From contig CCMH01000005.1 in NCBI GenBank assembly GCA_000751595.1, positions 1 through 64,000 of the forward strand: a stretch of 64,000 nucleotides of DNA, in the 5' to 3' direction. The first letter of the stretch is position 1, and each line of letters begins with the position of its first letter. The stretch comes from Weeksella massiliensis (GTDB taxonomy: Bacteria > Bacteroidota > Bacteroidia > Flavobacteriales > Weeksellaceae). A program made the position numbers and the translations under genes. Below the pieces are notes generated by a model that saw only the letters and a list, made by a program, of their open reading frames with translations, was not told the origin of the DNA and did no database searches. Shown one piece after another: positions 29,024 to 38,739 of the stretch.

Positions 29024-29527
29024 ATGAAATCAATATTTTTTATCCTAAAAAATTTATCTTTCAATTTATGTCGAGAGATGGTCAAAACCATGTTATCGAA
29101 TCCGTTATTGTTGTTGCCAACGGTTTGGGGAACGGTAGAATCGGTTGCTTTTTCCGAGCTTAATTATACCGAAAACCACTCGGGTAGAGGAGTTGCCAAT
29201 GCCTTTCGGCATGCCGCATGGAATGCCTTGATAGCCTATAATTGTTCGTATTTCACTTCGCACGAAAAGGCACTTGCTTGGGCAAAAAAAATAACCGATT
29301 TACACGAAGAGTGTTTTCGGAATGAAGATTTTGATCGGCTGATGGATTTGCACAACAATCAGATTGGTAGGAAGATTTATAAAGAGAATATTTCGAAACC
29401 GCGAATCAAGAAAAATGATTTGATTAAAAAAATAGTCGATACATCTAAAAGTGGACAAGGACTTTCTGAACCTCAAAAAATCAGTGAATATCCTACCGAA
29501 ATGGTTTATTATCAAGAAAATAAATAA
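29024..29527 (+). CDS. Hypothetical protein, DUF6973-like
   Basis: A 167-residue protein of unknown function. The central GRGVANAFRHAAWNALIAY resembles the NAFRHAYWN motif of the DUF6973 family, and a second conserved block is FDRLMDLHNNQIGRKIY; the His and Asn residues could form a catalytic or metal site. A hydrophobic stretch (about 25-45) is too weak to call a membrane anchor. It is a single gene closed by a strong terminator. Confidence 0.7.
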   Translation: MKSIFFILKNLSFNLCREMVKTMLSNPLLLLPTVWGTVESVAFSELNYTENHSGRGVANAFRHAAWNALIAYNCSYFTSHEKALAWAKKITDLHEECFRNEDFDRLMDLHNNQIGRKIYKENISKPRIKKNDLIKKIVDTSKSGQGLSEPQKISEYPTEMVYYQENK

Positions 29528-29529
29528 AA

Positions 29530-29561
29530 AAAATAGCTTCATGTTTATATGAAGCTATTTT
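29530..29561. terminator. Bidirectional terminator between DUF6973-like gene and fumC
   Basis: AAAATAGCTTCAT (29530-29542) and ATGAAGCTATTTT (29549-29561) form a perfect 13-bp stem with a 6-nt loop between convergent genes. Confidence 0.88.
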
Positions 29562-29585
29562 TATATAGAAAGGAATTAGTCCTAA

Positions 29586-30983
29586 TTATTTCAAGGTACC
29601 AACCATGTCTTCTGGTTTCACCCAAGCATCGAAATCTTCTGGAGTTACGTAGCCCAAACGAACCGCTTCTTCTTTGAGCGTTGTTCCGTTTTTGTGTGCA
29701 GTTTGCGCAATTTCTGCTGCCTTGTAATAACCAATTTTGGTGTTGAGTGCCGTAACCAACATGAGTGAATTGTCTACCAATTCTTTGATTCTCGTGTAGT
29801 TAGGTTCTATTCCTTGAGCGCAATGCAAGTCGAAAGAAACACAAGCATCTCCTAATAATCTTGCCGATTGTAAGAAGTTTGCAGCCATCATAGGTTTGAA
29901 AACATTCAACTCATAATGACCTTGTGTTCCACCGATTGTGATTGCAACATCGTTCCCCATAACTTGTGCAGCCACCATGGTAAGCGCCTCGCATTGGGTA
30001 GGATTTACTTTACCTGGCATAATCGAAGATCCTGGCTCATTTTCTGGAATATGAATTTCTCCGATTCCCGAACGCGGTCCAGAAGCCAACATACGAATGT
30101 CATTTGCAATTTTATTGAGTGCAACGGCAAGTTGTTTCAGTGCGCCATGCGTTTCTACAATCGCATCGTGTGCAGCCAAAGCTTCGAATTTGTTTTCGGC
30201 AGTTACAAACGGATGACCAGTGAAATCGGCAATATATTTTGCAACCAACACATCATATCCTTTTGGAGTATTAAGACCAGTTCCTACCGCTGTTCCGCCT
30301 AAAGCCAATTCAGACAAATGCGGAAGAGTATTTCTTAAAGCTTTTAGACCATGGTTCAATTGAGCAACATAGCCCGAAATTTCTTGACCTAAGGTAATCG
30401 GAGTTGCATCCATTAAATGCGTACGACCAATTTTCACAACGTGCATAAATTCTTTAGATTTTTTTTCTAAAGTATCACGCAATTTTTCTACCCCCGGAAT
30501 TGTAATTTCTACAACCGCTTTGTACGCGGCAATATGCATCCCAGTCGGGAAGGTATCGTTCGAAGATTGAGATTTGTTTACATCATCATTGGCTTTGAGA
30601 ACTGGTTCACCTTCACCAATTTTGTGTCCGGCCAAAACTTGTGCGCGGTTAGCAACCACTTCGTTCACATTCATGTTCGATTGTGTTCCCGAACCGGTTT
30701 GCCAAATAACTAACGGAAATTGATCGTCTAATTTTCCCGCTAAGATTTCATCACAAACCGCAGCAATTGCATCTCGTTTTTCTTCTGGTAAAACGCCCAA
30801 TTCAGCATTTGCGTAAGCAGCAGCTTTTTTTAGGTAAGCAAAACCTTCGATAATTTCATGTGGCATAGAACCTTCTGCTCCAATCTTGAAGTTGTTATGA
30901 GAACGTTCTGTCTGTGCACCCCAATATTTATCAGCCGGTACTTTTACTTCACCCATGGTGTCTTTTTCTATTCTATACTCCAT
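29586..30983 (-). CDS. fumC: Fumarate hydratase class II
   Basis: A 465-residue iron-independent fumarase of the citric acid cycle, interconverting fumarate and malate. The start [16 protein letters not shown] (30983) matches the family N-terminus; a 42-codon upstream extension is AT-rich and unlikely. Signatures are [25 protein letters not shown] and the active-site loop [11 protein letters not shown]. Single gene with its own promoter region shared with a small divergent gene. Confidence 0.97.
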   Translation of the reverse strand: MEYRIEKDTMGEVKVPADKYWGAQTERSHNNFKIGAEGSMPHEIIEGFAYLKKAAAYANAELGVLPEEKRDAIAAVCDEILAGKLDDQFPLVIWQTGSGTQSNMNVNEVVANRAQVLAGHKIGEGEPVLKANDDVNKSQSSNDTFPTGMHIAAYKAVVEITIPGVEKLRDTLEKKSKEFMHVVKIGRTHLMDATPITLGQEISGYVAQLNHGLKALRNTLPHLSELALGGTAVGTGLNTPKGYDVLVAKYIADFTGHPFVTAENKFEALAAHDAIVETHGALKQLAVALNKIANDIRMLASGPRSGIGEIHIPENEPGSSIMPGKVNPTQCEALTMVAAQVMGNDVAITIGGTQGHYELNVFKPMMAANFLQSARLLGDACVSFDLHCAQGIEPNYTRIKELVDNSLMLVTALNTKIGYYKAAEIAQTAHKNGTTLKEEAVRLGYVTPEDFDAWVKPEDMVGTLK

Positions 30984-31117
30984 TGTTTGTTTTTTTATGA
31001 TTTTTTTAATGAGTTGATACAAAGTTAAGAAACTGTTCGCGCTAAAGAAAGTGATAAGTATTAGTTTTATATTAATATTTATTTTTATACATTTGTCCTT
31101 ATAAAACATTAGGAGCT

Positions 31118-31324
31118 ATGATTCAATTTTTAGGATTCTTATTCTTTTTAACGATTGCGATTTGTGGATTTTGGGGAATTATTTTCTTAGCCACCTTTGC
31201 AATTTCTTGGATACCATTCTTTTTAGATAACTTGAAAAAAGAAAAAAAAGGGATTGTTACGGCTGAGCCAACAAGACCAACTTTACCAAATCAAGAAGGA
31301 ATTACCGTATTGTATAAAAAATAA
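31118..31324 (+). CDS. Small single-pass membrane protein
   Basis: A 68-residue protein with one or two hydrophobic segments (FLGFLFFLTIAICGFWGIIF and the following ATFAISWIPFF, about 3-36). A charged, Pro-containing tail KKEKKGIVTAEPTRPTLPNQEG follows. An exact TAnnTTTG box (TACATTTG, 31088-31095) and an AGGAG-like sequence before the ATG support expression. A perfect terminator follows. I do not recognise the family. Confidence 0.7.
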   Translation: MIQFLGFLFFLTIAICGFWGIIFLATFAISWIPFFLDNLKKEKKGIVTAEPTRPTLPNQEGITVLYKK

Positions 31325-31349
31325 TTAGTTATAATTATATCCAAATACA

Positions 31350-31380
31350 AAACGTCTTAGCAATGCTAAGACGTTTTTTT
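31350..31380 (+). terminator. Terminator of the small membrane protein gene
   Basis: AAACGTCTTAGC (31350-31361) and GCTAAGACGTTT (31365-31376) form a 12-bp stem with a 3-nt loop and T7 tail. It also faces the end of the convergent receptor gene. Confidence 0.9.
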
Positions 31381-31403
31381 GTTTCTCATTTTTCGTTAGG
31401 CTA

Positions 31404-33266
31404 TTAAAAATTAAGAAACTTTACTCCGATTGTAAACCATTGGGTTGGGAGAGGAATTGCACCTATTTCTCGGTATTCGGCCTTGAAGATGTTTTGTCCG
31501 TCCAGGTAAAATGTCAGATGTTCCTTTAGACGATAACTCAATCTTGCATCCGTTACCCAATAAGAATCTCCCGAATAACGCTCGTGGAAACGATTTGTTA
31601 CACCCAAAGAGAAATCGGCAATTGATAATCCTAGCAAATTTGTCACTTGATGTTTTAGACTTTCTATTTTATATTTTGAGGCATATTCATCGGCAACTTG
31701 GGTAAAATTACTATCTAAATAAGCATAACTCAAACCAAAATTCAACGATTTATTCTGATCGAAACGCCACAAATAATTGGTTCTAATGTTTACTCCATTT
31801 GTTTTTAGGTTACCAAAATTATTCGCTTGCCAAGGTTCACTCGTATCTAAACGTACCCAATCGATAAAGTCATTAATTTTTCGATGAAAATAAAAGGCTT
31901 CTGCAGAAAATCTATTTTTAGACCATTTGAAACCTGTTTCTGTCTGAAATGCTTTTTCGGGTTCCACATTCGGATTTCCGATATTACCAGGTCGTTGATC
32001 AAGATAGAGATCGGTGAAAGACGGAATGCGTTGACTGCTTCCAATATTTCCTACCCATTTCAGGCCATCTAATAATTGATAACTCATATCAATTCCTGGA
32101 AAAAATTGCCAACCATATTTGCTATTATAATTGGTGTAAAAACCTACATTGGTATTGAACTTTTCGGTCCAATCTACTTTATATTCTCCATAAAAACCAA
32201 CGTTATTTCGGGTATGATCTCCAATGGCTGTCGAGTTGATTTGCTCGTGTCTATACTCAACACCAAACCCTAAAATTCCTTTCGATAAAAGATAAGTCGA
32301 GTTGATCTCTGCGCCAACAGCATTAGAATAATGTTTGCTTCGCGCTTTGTCTAAACTATGTTTCAGGTAACGATAATCATCAAAATTATAGCGATAATTT
32401 ACTTGAGGTTTCACCGTTAATCGATCATTAATTCGATGGTTGGATTGAAGCGCCCCGATAAAAGTTTCTACAATTTCTTTGGAATCTTTATCGCCCGGAG
32501 CTGCATAAAAACCATTCGCACCAAACCCATTTTTCACATACCCTAAATTGGTTTGTAAATCGTTGTCGGCATTGAGTTGGATTTGGTTTTGATAATATAT
32601 TTTGTTGTTTTCGAAACCTGTATTGTAGCGGTATCCATTGCTTTTATCGTGCGAGGCAAACAACATATGTTGATGCTTTTCTCGATAATAAGCTCCTCCT
32701 AATTGTACGCCTCTTACACTATAATTTTCTGAAGTTTTTTCTACATTTTCTTCAAAATTAGTTCCGAAATACGTTTGGGCATATATACCCGATTTTTTAG
32801 GTTTTCGGGTGATGATATTGATTACCCCCGTAAGACTATTGTTTCCATACACGCGTGCAGCCGGACCTCGTACGATTTCTATTTGCTCAATTGCTTCTAC
32901 CGGAATCGGTAAATTTAGCGCATTATGAGCCGTCTGATGGTCGGATATTTTCACTCCATTGACCAAAACCAAGGTTTGCTCGAAACTTCCTCCGTCCATG
33001 CTAATATCGGCTTGTGAACCGAAAGCACCACGCTGACGCAAATCTACACCATTGGCATATTGCAAAACTTCTTGTAAAGTTTTTGCTGGTAATTTTTCGA
33101 TTTCTGCTCGTGTAATTACGTTGATGTTGCGATTTTCTTTAGACAAAGGTGTATGAAATCGATTGCTACTAATAATCACTTCATTTACCTGAATGGTATC
33201 TTGCGGAATTTGGGCAAATACCCAAGCACTCATAAGAGTTGTAAGTGTACAAACTACTTTTCTCAT
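31404..33266 (-). CDS. TonB-dependent outer-membrane receptor (BtuB-like)
   Basis: A 620-residue receptor with a signal peptide (about 1-18, WVFAQ). The TonB box region is QVNEVIIS, the plug domain (about 40-150) contains SMDGGSFEQTLVLVNGVKI and IEIVRGPAARVYGNNS, and a beta-barrel ends ...FTIGVKFLNF. Size and plug resemble vitamin or siderophore receptors such as BtuB, but the ligand is unproven. An exact -7 box (TATTTTTG, plus 33289-33296) is present with no good -33, which would fit activator dependence. It is divergent from a MocR regulator 70 nt away. Confidence 0.9.
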   Translation of the reverse strand: MRKVVCTLTTLMSAWVFAQIPQDTIQVNEVIISSNRFHTPLSKENRNINVITRAEIEKLPAKTLQEVLQYANGVDLRQRGAFGSQADISMDGGSFEQTLVLVNGVKISDHQTAHNALNLPIPVEAIEQIEIVRGPAARVYGNNSLTGVINIITRKPKKSGIYAQTYFGTNFEENVEKTSENYSVRGVQLGGAYYREKHQHMLFASHDKSNGYRYNTGFENNKIYYQNQIQLNADNDLQTNLGYVKNGFGANGFYAAPGDKDSKEIVETFIGALQSNHRINDRLTVKPQVNYRYNFDDYRYLKHSLDKARSKHYSNAVGAEINSTYLLSKGILGFGVEYRHEQINSTAIGDHTRNNVGFYGEYKVDWTEKFNTNVGFYTNYNSKYGWQFFPGIDMSYQLLDGLKWVGNIGSSQRIPSFTDLYLDQRPGNIGNPNVEPEKAFQTETGFKWSKNRFSAEAFYFHRKINDFIDWVRLDTSEPWQANNFGNLKTNGVNIRTNYLWRFDQNKSLNFGLSYAYLDSNFTQVADEYASKYKIESLKHQVTNLLGLSIADFSLGVTNRFHERYSGDSYWVTDARLSYRLKEHLTFYLDGQNIFKAEYREIGAIPLPTQWFTIGVKFLNF

Positions 33267-33336
33267 GTTCTATTTTTAATTTACGCTGCAAAAATACTAT
33301 CTTGCCGTACCATAAGAAGGTGCCAGTTTATAGAAT

Positions 33337-34827
33337 ATGAGTAGTCCGGTAGAAATCCCAATACAATCCCTTGTTCAACTTGATTTTACGAGTAAATCGC
33401 CAATTTATTTGCAAATTGCAACGCAATTAATCAATGCCATTCAACGTCAATTTTTGTTGCACGGGAATCAATTGCCCGGAACTCGACAGATGAGTAGCAT
33501 GCTCAAAGTTCATCGAAACACCATCGTAAAAGCATATGATGAACTAGAGGCGCAAGGTTGGATAGAAAAAATCCCAAATGTTGGATGTTTTGTTTTGGCA
33601 AAATCGAGTTATGAAAAAGTTCGTTTTCAGCCTAAAAATGCTTCCTTGCAACTTTATCCTACGCAATGTGGTTTTCGGTTTGAGAAGTCAACCGTGTTGG
33701 ATTTTCCTTCGGAAAATGAAGAAAATTTTTTGAGTCTGAACGATGGTTTGCCCGATATTCGCTTAACAGAAGTTGCGCTGAGTTCGCGTCTTTATTCATC
33801 GAATCTGAATAGGAAAACCAATCGATCTTCTTTTGCCCAAACATCTCTTAATGGAAATCTATACTTCCGGAAAAATTTGAGTAATTATCTCAATCTTTCA
33901 CGTGGTTTACATATTTCGTCCAACCAAATAACAATTTCTCGAAGTCTAGAAATGTGCATTTATATTGCGACCGAAATTATTCTTCGCCCAAAAGATGTTG
34001 TGGTTGTAGCTGCATTGAGTTATTATGTTCCGAATATGATTTTCAATCAAAAAGGAGCAAAAGTATTGACGATTCCTGTCGATGAGGAAGGGTTGGATGT
34101 AGATGCATTGCGAATTATTTGTGAACAACAAACGGTGAGAATGTTGTATTTAACGCCGCATCATCATTATCCGACAACCGTAACCTTGAGCGCTGCAAGA
34201 AGAATTGCTTTGCTCGAGTTGGCCGAAAAATATGGTTTTGTCATCTTAGAAGATGATTTTGATTATGATTTTCATTTCGATCGTCATCCACTTTTGCCCT
34301 TGGCAAGTGCAGACCAATATGGGCGAGTGATTTATATTGGTTCTTTTGGAAAATCATTGGCACCTGGTTTTCGGACAGGATTTTTGGTTGCACCGGAAGA
34401 TTTTATCCTCGAAACTAAAAAATATCTAAATATTCTCGATCGACAAGGAGATGTATTGATGGAGCAAGTTTTAGGTGAATTGATAGAGGAAGGAAATATA
34501 CATCGTTATCTGAAGAAAGCGAACAAAATCTATAAAGAAAGGCGCGATTTTTTGGCCGAAATATTAGAAAAAGAATTAGCATCGGAAGTCCGATTTACCT
34601 TGCCAAGTGGTGGATTAGCAGTTTGGATAGAATTTATCAATCCGATTAATTTGATGAAATTAAAAGAAAATGCAAAAGCATTGAAATTATTCATACCGCA
34701 ACATATTCTGTATCAGAATCAGCAAGTTTCGGCAATGCGTATGGGCTTCGGGCATATCAATTTAGATGAAATTCGAGAAATAGTTTCTATATTGAAGCTC
34801 GCAATTATCCAATCAAAAATAAAATAA
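33337..34827 (+). CDS. MocR/PdxR-type GntR-aminotransferase regulator
   Basis: A 496-residue regulator. The N-terminal winged helix (about 15-85) has LPGTRQMSSMLKVHRNTIVKAY as the GntR recognition region. A fold-type I aminotransferase domain follows, with the PLP lysine K339 in SFGKSLAPGFRTG and EDDFDYDFHFD before it. Such proteins bind PLP and a small effector and act as activators or repressors of an adjacent gene. The divergent TonB receptor is the obvious candidate target. This is inference from position. Confidence 0.9.
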   Translation: MSSPVEIPIQSLVQLDFTSKSPIYLQIATQLINAIQRQFLLHGNQLPGTRQMSSMLKVHRNTIVKAYDELEAQGWIEKIPNVGCFVLAKSSYEKVRFQPKNASLQLYPTQCGFRFEKSTVLDFPSENEENFLSLNDGLPDIRLTEVALSSRLYSSNLNRKTNRSSFAQTSLNGNLYFRKNLSNYLNLSRGLHISSNQITISRSLEMCIYIATEIILRPKDVVVVAALSYYVPNMIFNQKGAKVLTIPVDEEGLDVDALRIICEQQTVRMLYLTPHHHYPTTVTLSAARRIALLELAEKYGFVILEDDFDYDFHFDRHPLLPLASADQYGRVIYIGSFGKSLAPGFRTGFLVAPEDFILETKKYLNILDRQGDVLMEQVLGELIEEGNIHRYLKKANKIYKERRDFLAEILEKELASEVRFTLPSGGLAVWIEFINPINLMKLKENAKALKLFIPQHILYQNQQVSAMRMGFGHINLDEIREIVSILKLAIIQSKIK

Positions 34828-34849
34828 TTATATCTTTACGCTACAATAA

Positions 34850-35677
34850 ATGAAAGAAAAAACAATGAAGTTAGTACCAAGTGAAGTAGATCAATTCAAT
34901 CCTGAGATTCACAATGATCAAACGGCATGGCCACAGATTACAGTTTTCAATCAGTTGCAACATGGCTTAGTAAGCAAAGATCAGAAATATGGACTTATCA
35001 ATCCCGAAGGAGAAGTAATTTTCGATTTGGTTTATGATAAAATTATTCCGGCAAGCAATAATCGATACGGAGTTGTAAAAGATGGCAAATGGGGATTTGT
35101 AGATACAGAAGAAAATACGGTTATTCCGCTAGAATACGATTTGACCTCTGATTTTTTCGATGGTTTATGTGCCGTGAGATTGAATGAAAAATGGGGATAT
35201 ATTAATGAGCAAAACGAAGTTGTAATTCCGATCGAATATGACGGATGTAGTGATTTCAATAGTGGTTTTGCAGGCGTTGCCAAAGATGGAAAATGGGGAG
35301 CGATCAACAAACAAAATGAAACCATTATTCCGTTCGATTGGTATTATATGTTGTCGATTGGGAATGGTTATTTTACGATGGGAGACAAGACCAAGATCAA
35401 AGTAGAACGACCAGATATTTTATCGAGATATCCATATTTCGGGACTTCGGATTATCATTTAATCAAATTTGGATTACTGGATTTGGACGGGAAAATTGTT
35501 AGTAGATGTATTTCGGAAATTCCGATCACGCAATTCGACGGGGATCGTCCGGTGGTACGTGTCAATTATGAATTTGGAACTTTGGAGAATTTCAAACATT
35601 TTATCAAAAAACCAAAATACAAAGCGAATGCTTACGACCTGAAAATTTTAAGAAATCTTGGTGTAATTGAGAAATAA
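34850..35677 (+). CDS. WG-repeat protein
   Basis: A 275-residue protein with at least four WG repeats of about 30 residues: KYGLINPEGEVI, KWGFVDTEENTV, KWGYINEQNEVVI and KWGAINKQNETII, each followed by a P-x-[ED]-Y/W strand. The C-terminal third (about 190-275) lacks the motif. The start may be the second ATG (MKLVPSEVDQ, codon 6). WG-repeat proteins probably form beta-propeller-like scaffolds; function unknown. It is 9 nt upstream of menB and likely cotranscribed. Confidence 0.85.
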   Translation: MKEKTMKLVPSEVDQFNPEIHNDQTAWPQITVFNQLQHGLVSKDQKYGLINPEGEVIFDLVYDKIIPASNNRYGVVKDGKWGFVDTEENTVIPLEYDLTSDFFDGLCAVRLNEKWGYINEQNEVVIPIEYDGCSDFNSGFAGVAKDGKWGAINKQNETIIPFDWYYMLSIGNGYFTMGDKTKIKVERPDILSRYPYFGTSDYHLIKFGLLDLDGKIVSRCISEIPITQFDGDRPVVRVNYEFGTLENFKHFIKKPKYKANAYDLKILRNLGVIEK

Positions 35678-35686
35678 ACTAAAAAT

Positions 35687-36520
35687 ATGAGCACAATAAA
35701 TTGGCAAACTGTAAAAGAATACGAAGATATCACGTTCATGAAATGTGATGGCGTGATGCGGATTGCTTTCAACCGACCTGAAGTACGAAACGCTTTTCGA
35801 CCAAAAACTGTTTTCGAATTGTTGGATGCTTTCCAATTGGCAGAAGAAGATCGAGAAGTTGGCGTTATTTTATTAACCGGTGAAGGACCTTCGCCAAAAG
35901 ATGGTGGATGGGCTTTTTGTTCGGGAGGTGATCAGCGCGTTCGTGGTAAAAAAGGTTACGAAGGAAGCGATGGAGTAGGTCGCTTGAATATTCTAGAAGT
36001 TCAACGCCTAATTCGGTTTTCGACCAAAGTAGTAGTTGCTGTTGTAAATGGTTGGGCTGTAGGTGGCGGACACTCGCTGCATGTGGTTTGTGATATGACA
36101 TTGGCTTCTAAAGAGCATGGAATTTTTAAACAAACAGATGCAGATGTAGCTAGTTTTGATGCCGGTTATGGGTCAGCATATTTGGCTAAACAAGTCGGAC
36201 AAAAAAGAGCACGCGAAATATTTTTCCTTGGTTTGGATTATTCTGCGCAAGAAGCTTACGATATGGGAATGGTAAATTTGGTTGTGCCACACGCAGAGCT
36301 AGAACAAGTTGCTTTTGATTGGGCTCAAGAGATTCTAACCAAATCGCCAACAGCTATCAAAATGTTGAAATATGCATTCAACTTAGTAGATGATGGTTTG
36401 GTTGGACAACAAATTTTCGCGGGTGAAACAACACGTTTTGCATACGGAACAGAAGAAGCAGAAGAAGGTAGAAATGCATTTTTAGAAAAAAGAAAACGTG
36501 ATTTTTCTAAATTCAGATAA
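35687..36520 (+). CDS. menB: 1,4-dihydroxy-2-naphthoyl-CoA synthase
   Basis: A 277-residue crotonase-fold enzyme that closes the naphthoate ring in menaquinone synthesis. Diagnostic segments are RPEVRNAFRPKT, GWAFCSGGDQRVRGKKGY with the oxyanion-hole glycines, NGWAVGGGHSLHVVCD and DAGYGSAYLAKQVGQKRARE. It belongs to the bicarbonate-independent or -dependent question only through residues I cannot resolve here. It is followed by a terminator. No other men gene is in the window. Confidence 0.96.
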   Translation: MSTINWQTVKEYEDITFMKCDGVMRIAFNRPEVRNAFRPKTVFELLDAFQLAEEDREVGVILLTGEGPSPKDGGWAFCSGGDQRVRGKKGYEGSDGVGRLNILEVQRLIRFSTKVVVAVVNGWAVGGGHSLHVVCDMTLASKEHGIFKQTDADVASFDAGYGSAYLAKQVGQKRAREIFFLGLDYSAQEAYDMGMVNLVVPHAELEQVAFDWAQEILTKSPTAIKMLKYAFNLVDDGLVGQQIFAGETTRFAYGTEEAEEGRNAFLEKRKRDFSKFR

Positions 36521-36550
36521 CTTTTCATTTTTAGGATAGAAGATGAAAAT

Positions 36551-36583
36551 AAAATAGCGATGTGTGAATGTCGCTATTTTTTT
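36551..36583 (+). terminator. menB terminator
   Basis: AAAATAGCGA (36551-36560) and TCGCTATTTT (36571-36580), perfect 10-bp stem, 10-nt loop, T7 tail. Confidence 0.9.
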
Positions 36584-36685
36584 ATGATAATTTGTTTTGA
36601 TTATAAAGAGAATCCTACCGAAATATTTAATGAAAAATGTATTTTTACATGGTTAGGAATTTAATATTAATCTAAAATTATAGTT

Positions 36686-37177
36686 ATGAGTATTCGTGAG
36701 GGATTTAAAATAGAAGTCGAAAGAGAAACGGCGAACACCAAAAAAATGATCGAACGTTTATCCGATGAACACCTCGATTTCAGACCACATCCAAAGTCGA
36801 TGTCGGCCAAAGAATTGGCCAATCATATTGTAGAAATGCATGCTTGGTTGCACAAAGCTATCGATAAAAATAAATTCGATTTCCAAACAGATTATCATCC
36901 AAACGATAAAGAAACGGTTGCAGAAATGCTTGCGCAACTCGATGCAGATCTACAAGCCAATTTAGTTCAGTTGGATACTATTTCTGATGAAGATTGGATG
37001 ACTGAATGGGCGCTAACTGCGGGCGAACATGAAATTATGAAAATGCCTAAAATAGGAGCAATGCGCTTTATTATTCAGAATCATTTGATTCATCATCGCG
37101 GACAACTTTCTGTTTATTTACGTTTGTTGGATATTCCTGTTCCTGGAATTTACGGACCATCGGCGGACGAAAAGTAA
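36686..37177 (+). CDS. DinB-family protein
   Basis: A 163-residue four-helix protein of the DinB/YfiT superfamily. It has HPKSMSAKELANHIVEMHAWL and IIQNHLIHHRGQLSVYLRLL, which supply the three His of the usual metal site, and the family ending IPVPGIYGPSADE. These are metal-dependent, often thiol-transferase-like proteins. The specific role is unknown, and the DinB name does not imply SOS control here. Confidence 0.88.
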   Translation: MSIREGFKIEVERETANTKKMIERLSDEHLDFRPHPKSMSAKELANHIVEMHAWLHKAIDKNKFDFQTDYHPNDKETVAEMLAQLDADLQANLVQLDTISDEDWMTEWALTAGEHEIMKMPKIGAMRFIIQNHLIHHRGQLSVYLRLLDIPVPGIYGPSADEK

Positions 37178-37277
37178 TTTTTCTAGATAATTGATATTCC
37201 TTTTTTCTATGAAAAATAAAATGGTATAGATTATGTATAGGGCTTATCAATAATAAGTATTTATAAATAGTTGTACT

Positions 37278-37511
37278 ATGAAAAATTGGATTAGAATTAT
37301 TGGGATTGTATTTATAGCTTCGATGTTTTCGGCTTGTACCGTTCATCACCATCATCACTCGAAACCAAAAAAACACAAACCAATGCCGCCAGGACAAAAG
37401 AAAAAAGTTTATGGTACAAAATCGGCTAAACCTTATGCACCTGGTCAGCAAAAAAAGCACAAAGGTAAACCTTATAAAAAAGGTAAACCACAGCATAAAA
37501 AACATCATTAA
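37278..37511 (+). CDS. Small His/Lys-rich lipoprotein
   Basis: A 77-residue lipoprotein. The signal peptide ends in the lipobox FSAC (Cys at about 20), and is followed by TVHHHHHSKPKKHK and a basic tail with PPGQKKKVYGTKSAKPYAPGQQ. Flavobacterial databases carry similar short proteins under the dubious label quinol oxidase subunit 4. The five-His run could bind Ni, Zn or Cu, but that is conjecture. A terminator follows directly. Confidence 0.75.
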   Translation: MKNWIRIIGIVFIASMFSACTVHHHHHSKPKKHKPMPPGQKKKVYGTKSAKPYAPGQQKKHKGKPYKKGKPQHKKHH

Positions 37512-37519
37512 GGATGAAC

Positions 37520-37547
37520 AAGCTACTCTTTTGGGTAGCTTTTTTTG
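37520..37547 (+). terminator. Terminator of the His-rich lipoprotein gene
   Basis: AAGCTACTC (37520-37528) pairs with GGGTAGCTT (37533-37541, one G-U), TTTT loop, T7 tail. Confidence 0.82.
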
Positions 37548-37610
37548 TATTCTGAAGTTTAAAAAGTACAGATAAACCAAAGAATTTCATAGATTTATTA
37601 GCATAACTAA

Positions 37611-37804
37611 ATGCGTATGAAATCGATTGTATATTTATTATTGATCTTTTTTTCTAGTTCTTTAGTTTCGCCTCGAGAAGTAATTCCGTTCAATGATCAA
37701 TGGAGTTTCAAGAAAGGTCCATTTAGCAATTCTCATCAAATTCTTCTTTCCTTTTTCGGGGCGACTGGGATTTGGTACAAATTCCCCATACTTGGAATGA
37801 GTAA
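37611..37804 (+). pseudogene. Frameshifted N-terminal remnant of a GH2-type glycosidase
   Basis: The frame from 37611 gives a signal peptide (MRMKSIVYLLLIFFSSSLVS) then REVIPFNDQWSFKKGPFS, which resembles the start of family 2 beta-galactosidase-like enzymes. It then loses sense. In another frame, 37763-37801 reads DWDLVQIPHTWNE, the matching W-x-x-V-x-[LI]-PH-[TD]-WN motif, before a stop. About 50 residues are thus spread over two frames, and the rest of the roughly 800-residue gene is absent. I read it as a decayed remnant. Confidence 0.7.
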
Positions 37805-37869
37805 GATTTACTAACGAGCAACCAAAGATATGCATATTGGGTTATAAGTTTGGTGGGATAAAATCATGC

Positions 37870-38286
<417 letters not shown>

Positions 38287-38404
38287 TCAAAGAGAGAACT
38301 TTTGTTGAGCCTATTCGATCATCCTACCGAAATATCCCTGAAAACAATTAAGAAAAGATTTCTATTCTGAGATATATTTGAAGAAATAAAAAGCCAATAA
38401 AAAA

Positions 38405-38611
38405 ATGATAAATAAAACAATCTTCACTTTTGTTTTTGCTTTGGTAGGAATGCTTGTATTTTCTCAATCTTTACAGATAACCATCAAACAAAACGGAAAA
38501 ATTATACAACTTGTTGACCATGTTTAGTTTTATGAACCGATTTACAACGAAAATTATAATTTGATTGATAAAAAAGATTTGTTTCAAGGGATTTTAACTT
38601 TTCAAGACTAA
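38405..38611 (+). pseudogene. Small secreted protein ORF interrupted by an in-frame TAG
   Basis: ATG at 38405 opens a frame of 40 codons with a clear signal peptide (MINKTIFTFVFALVGMLVFSQS) followed by LQITIKQNGKIIQLVDHV, then TAG at 38525-38527. The same frame continues for 27 codons (FYEPIYNENYNLIDKKDLFQGI...) to TAA at 38609. Composition stays protein-like on both sides, so a point nonsense mutation in a 68-codon gene is the simplest reading. A functional 40-residue product is possible. Confidence 0.55.
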
Positions 38612-38690
38612 ACAATTCTAGACTCCTTAATACCAAAAACAAATAAACCTTAAACCTAAATAAATCCTATATTACCCAATTCTTTTAATG

Positions 38691-38725
38691 AAGTCTGCTC
38701 GCAAATTTGTGAGCAGACTTTTTTT
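38691..38725. terminator. Strong terminator downstream of the response regulator
   Basis: AAGTCTGCTC (38691-38700) and GAGCAGACTT (38711-38720) with further inner pairing (GCAAATTTGT, one G-U), then T7. It faces the end of the leftward two-component genes. Confidence 0.85.
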
Positions 38726-38739
38726 AGATTTTCAGTTAA

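Noticed and set aside
30984-31109. 42-codon N-terminal extension of FumC
   Set aside because: It encodes an AT-driven Lys/Ile/Phe string unlike any fumarase; [13 protein letters not shown] is the family start.
37071-37580. 169-codon minus-strand ORF opposite the DinB-like and His-rich lipoprotein genes
   Set aside because: It covers two well-supported plus-strand genes and a terminator; composition is that of a shadow frame.
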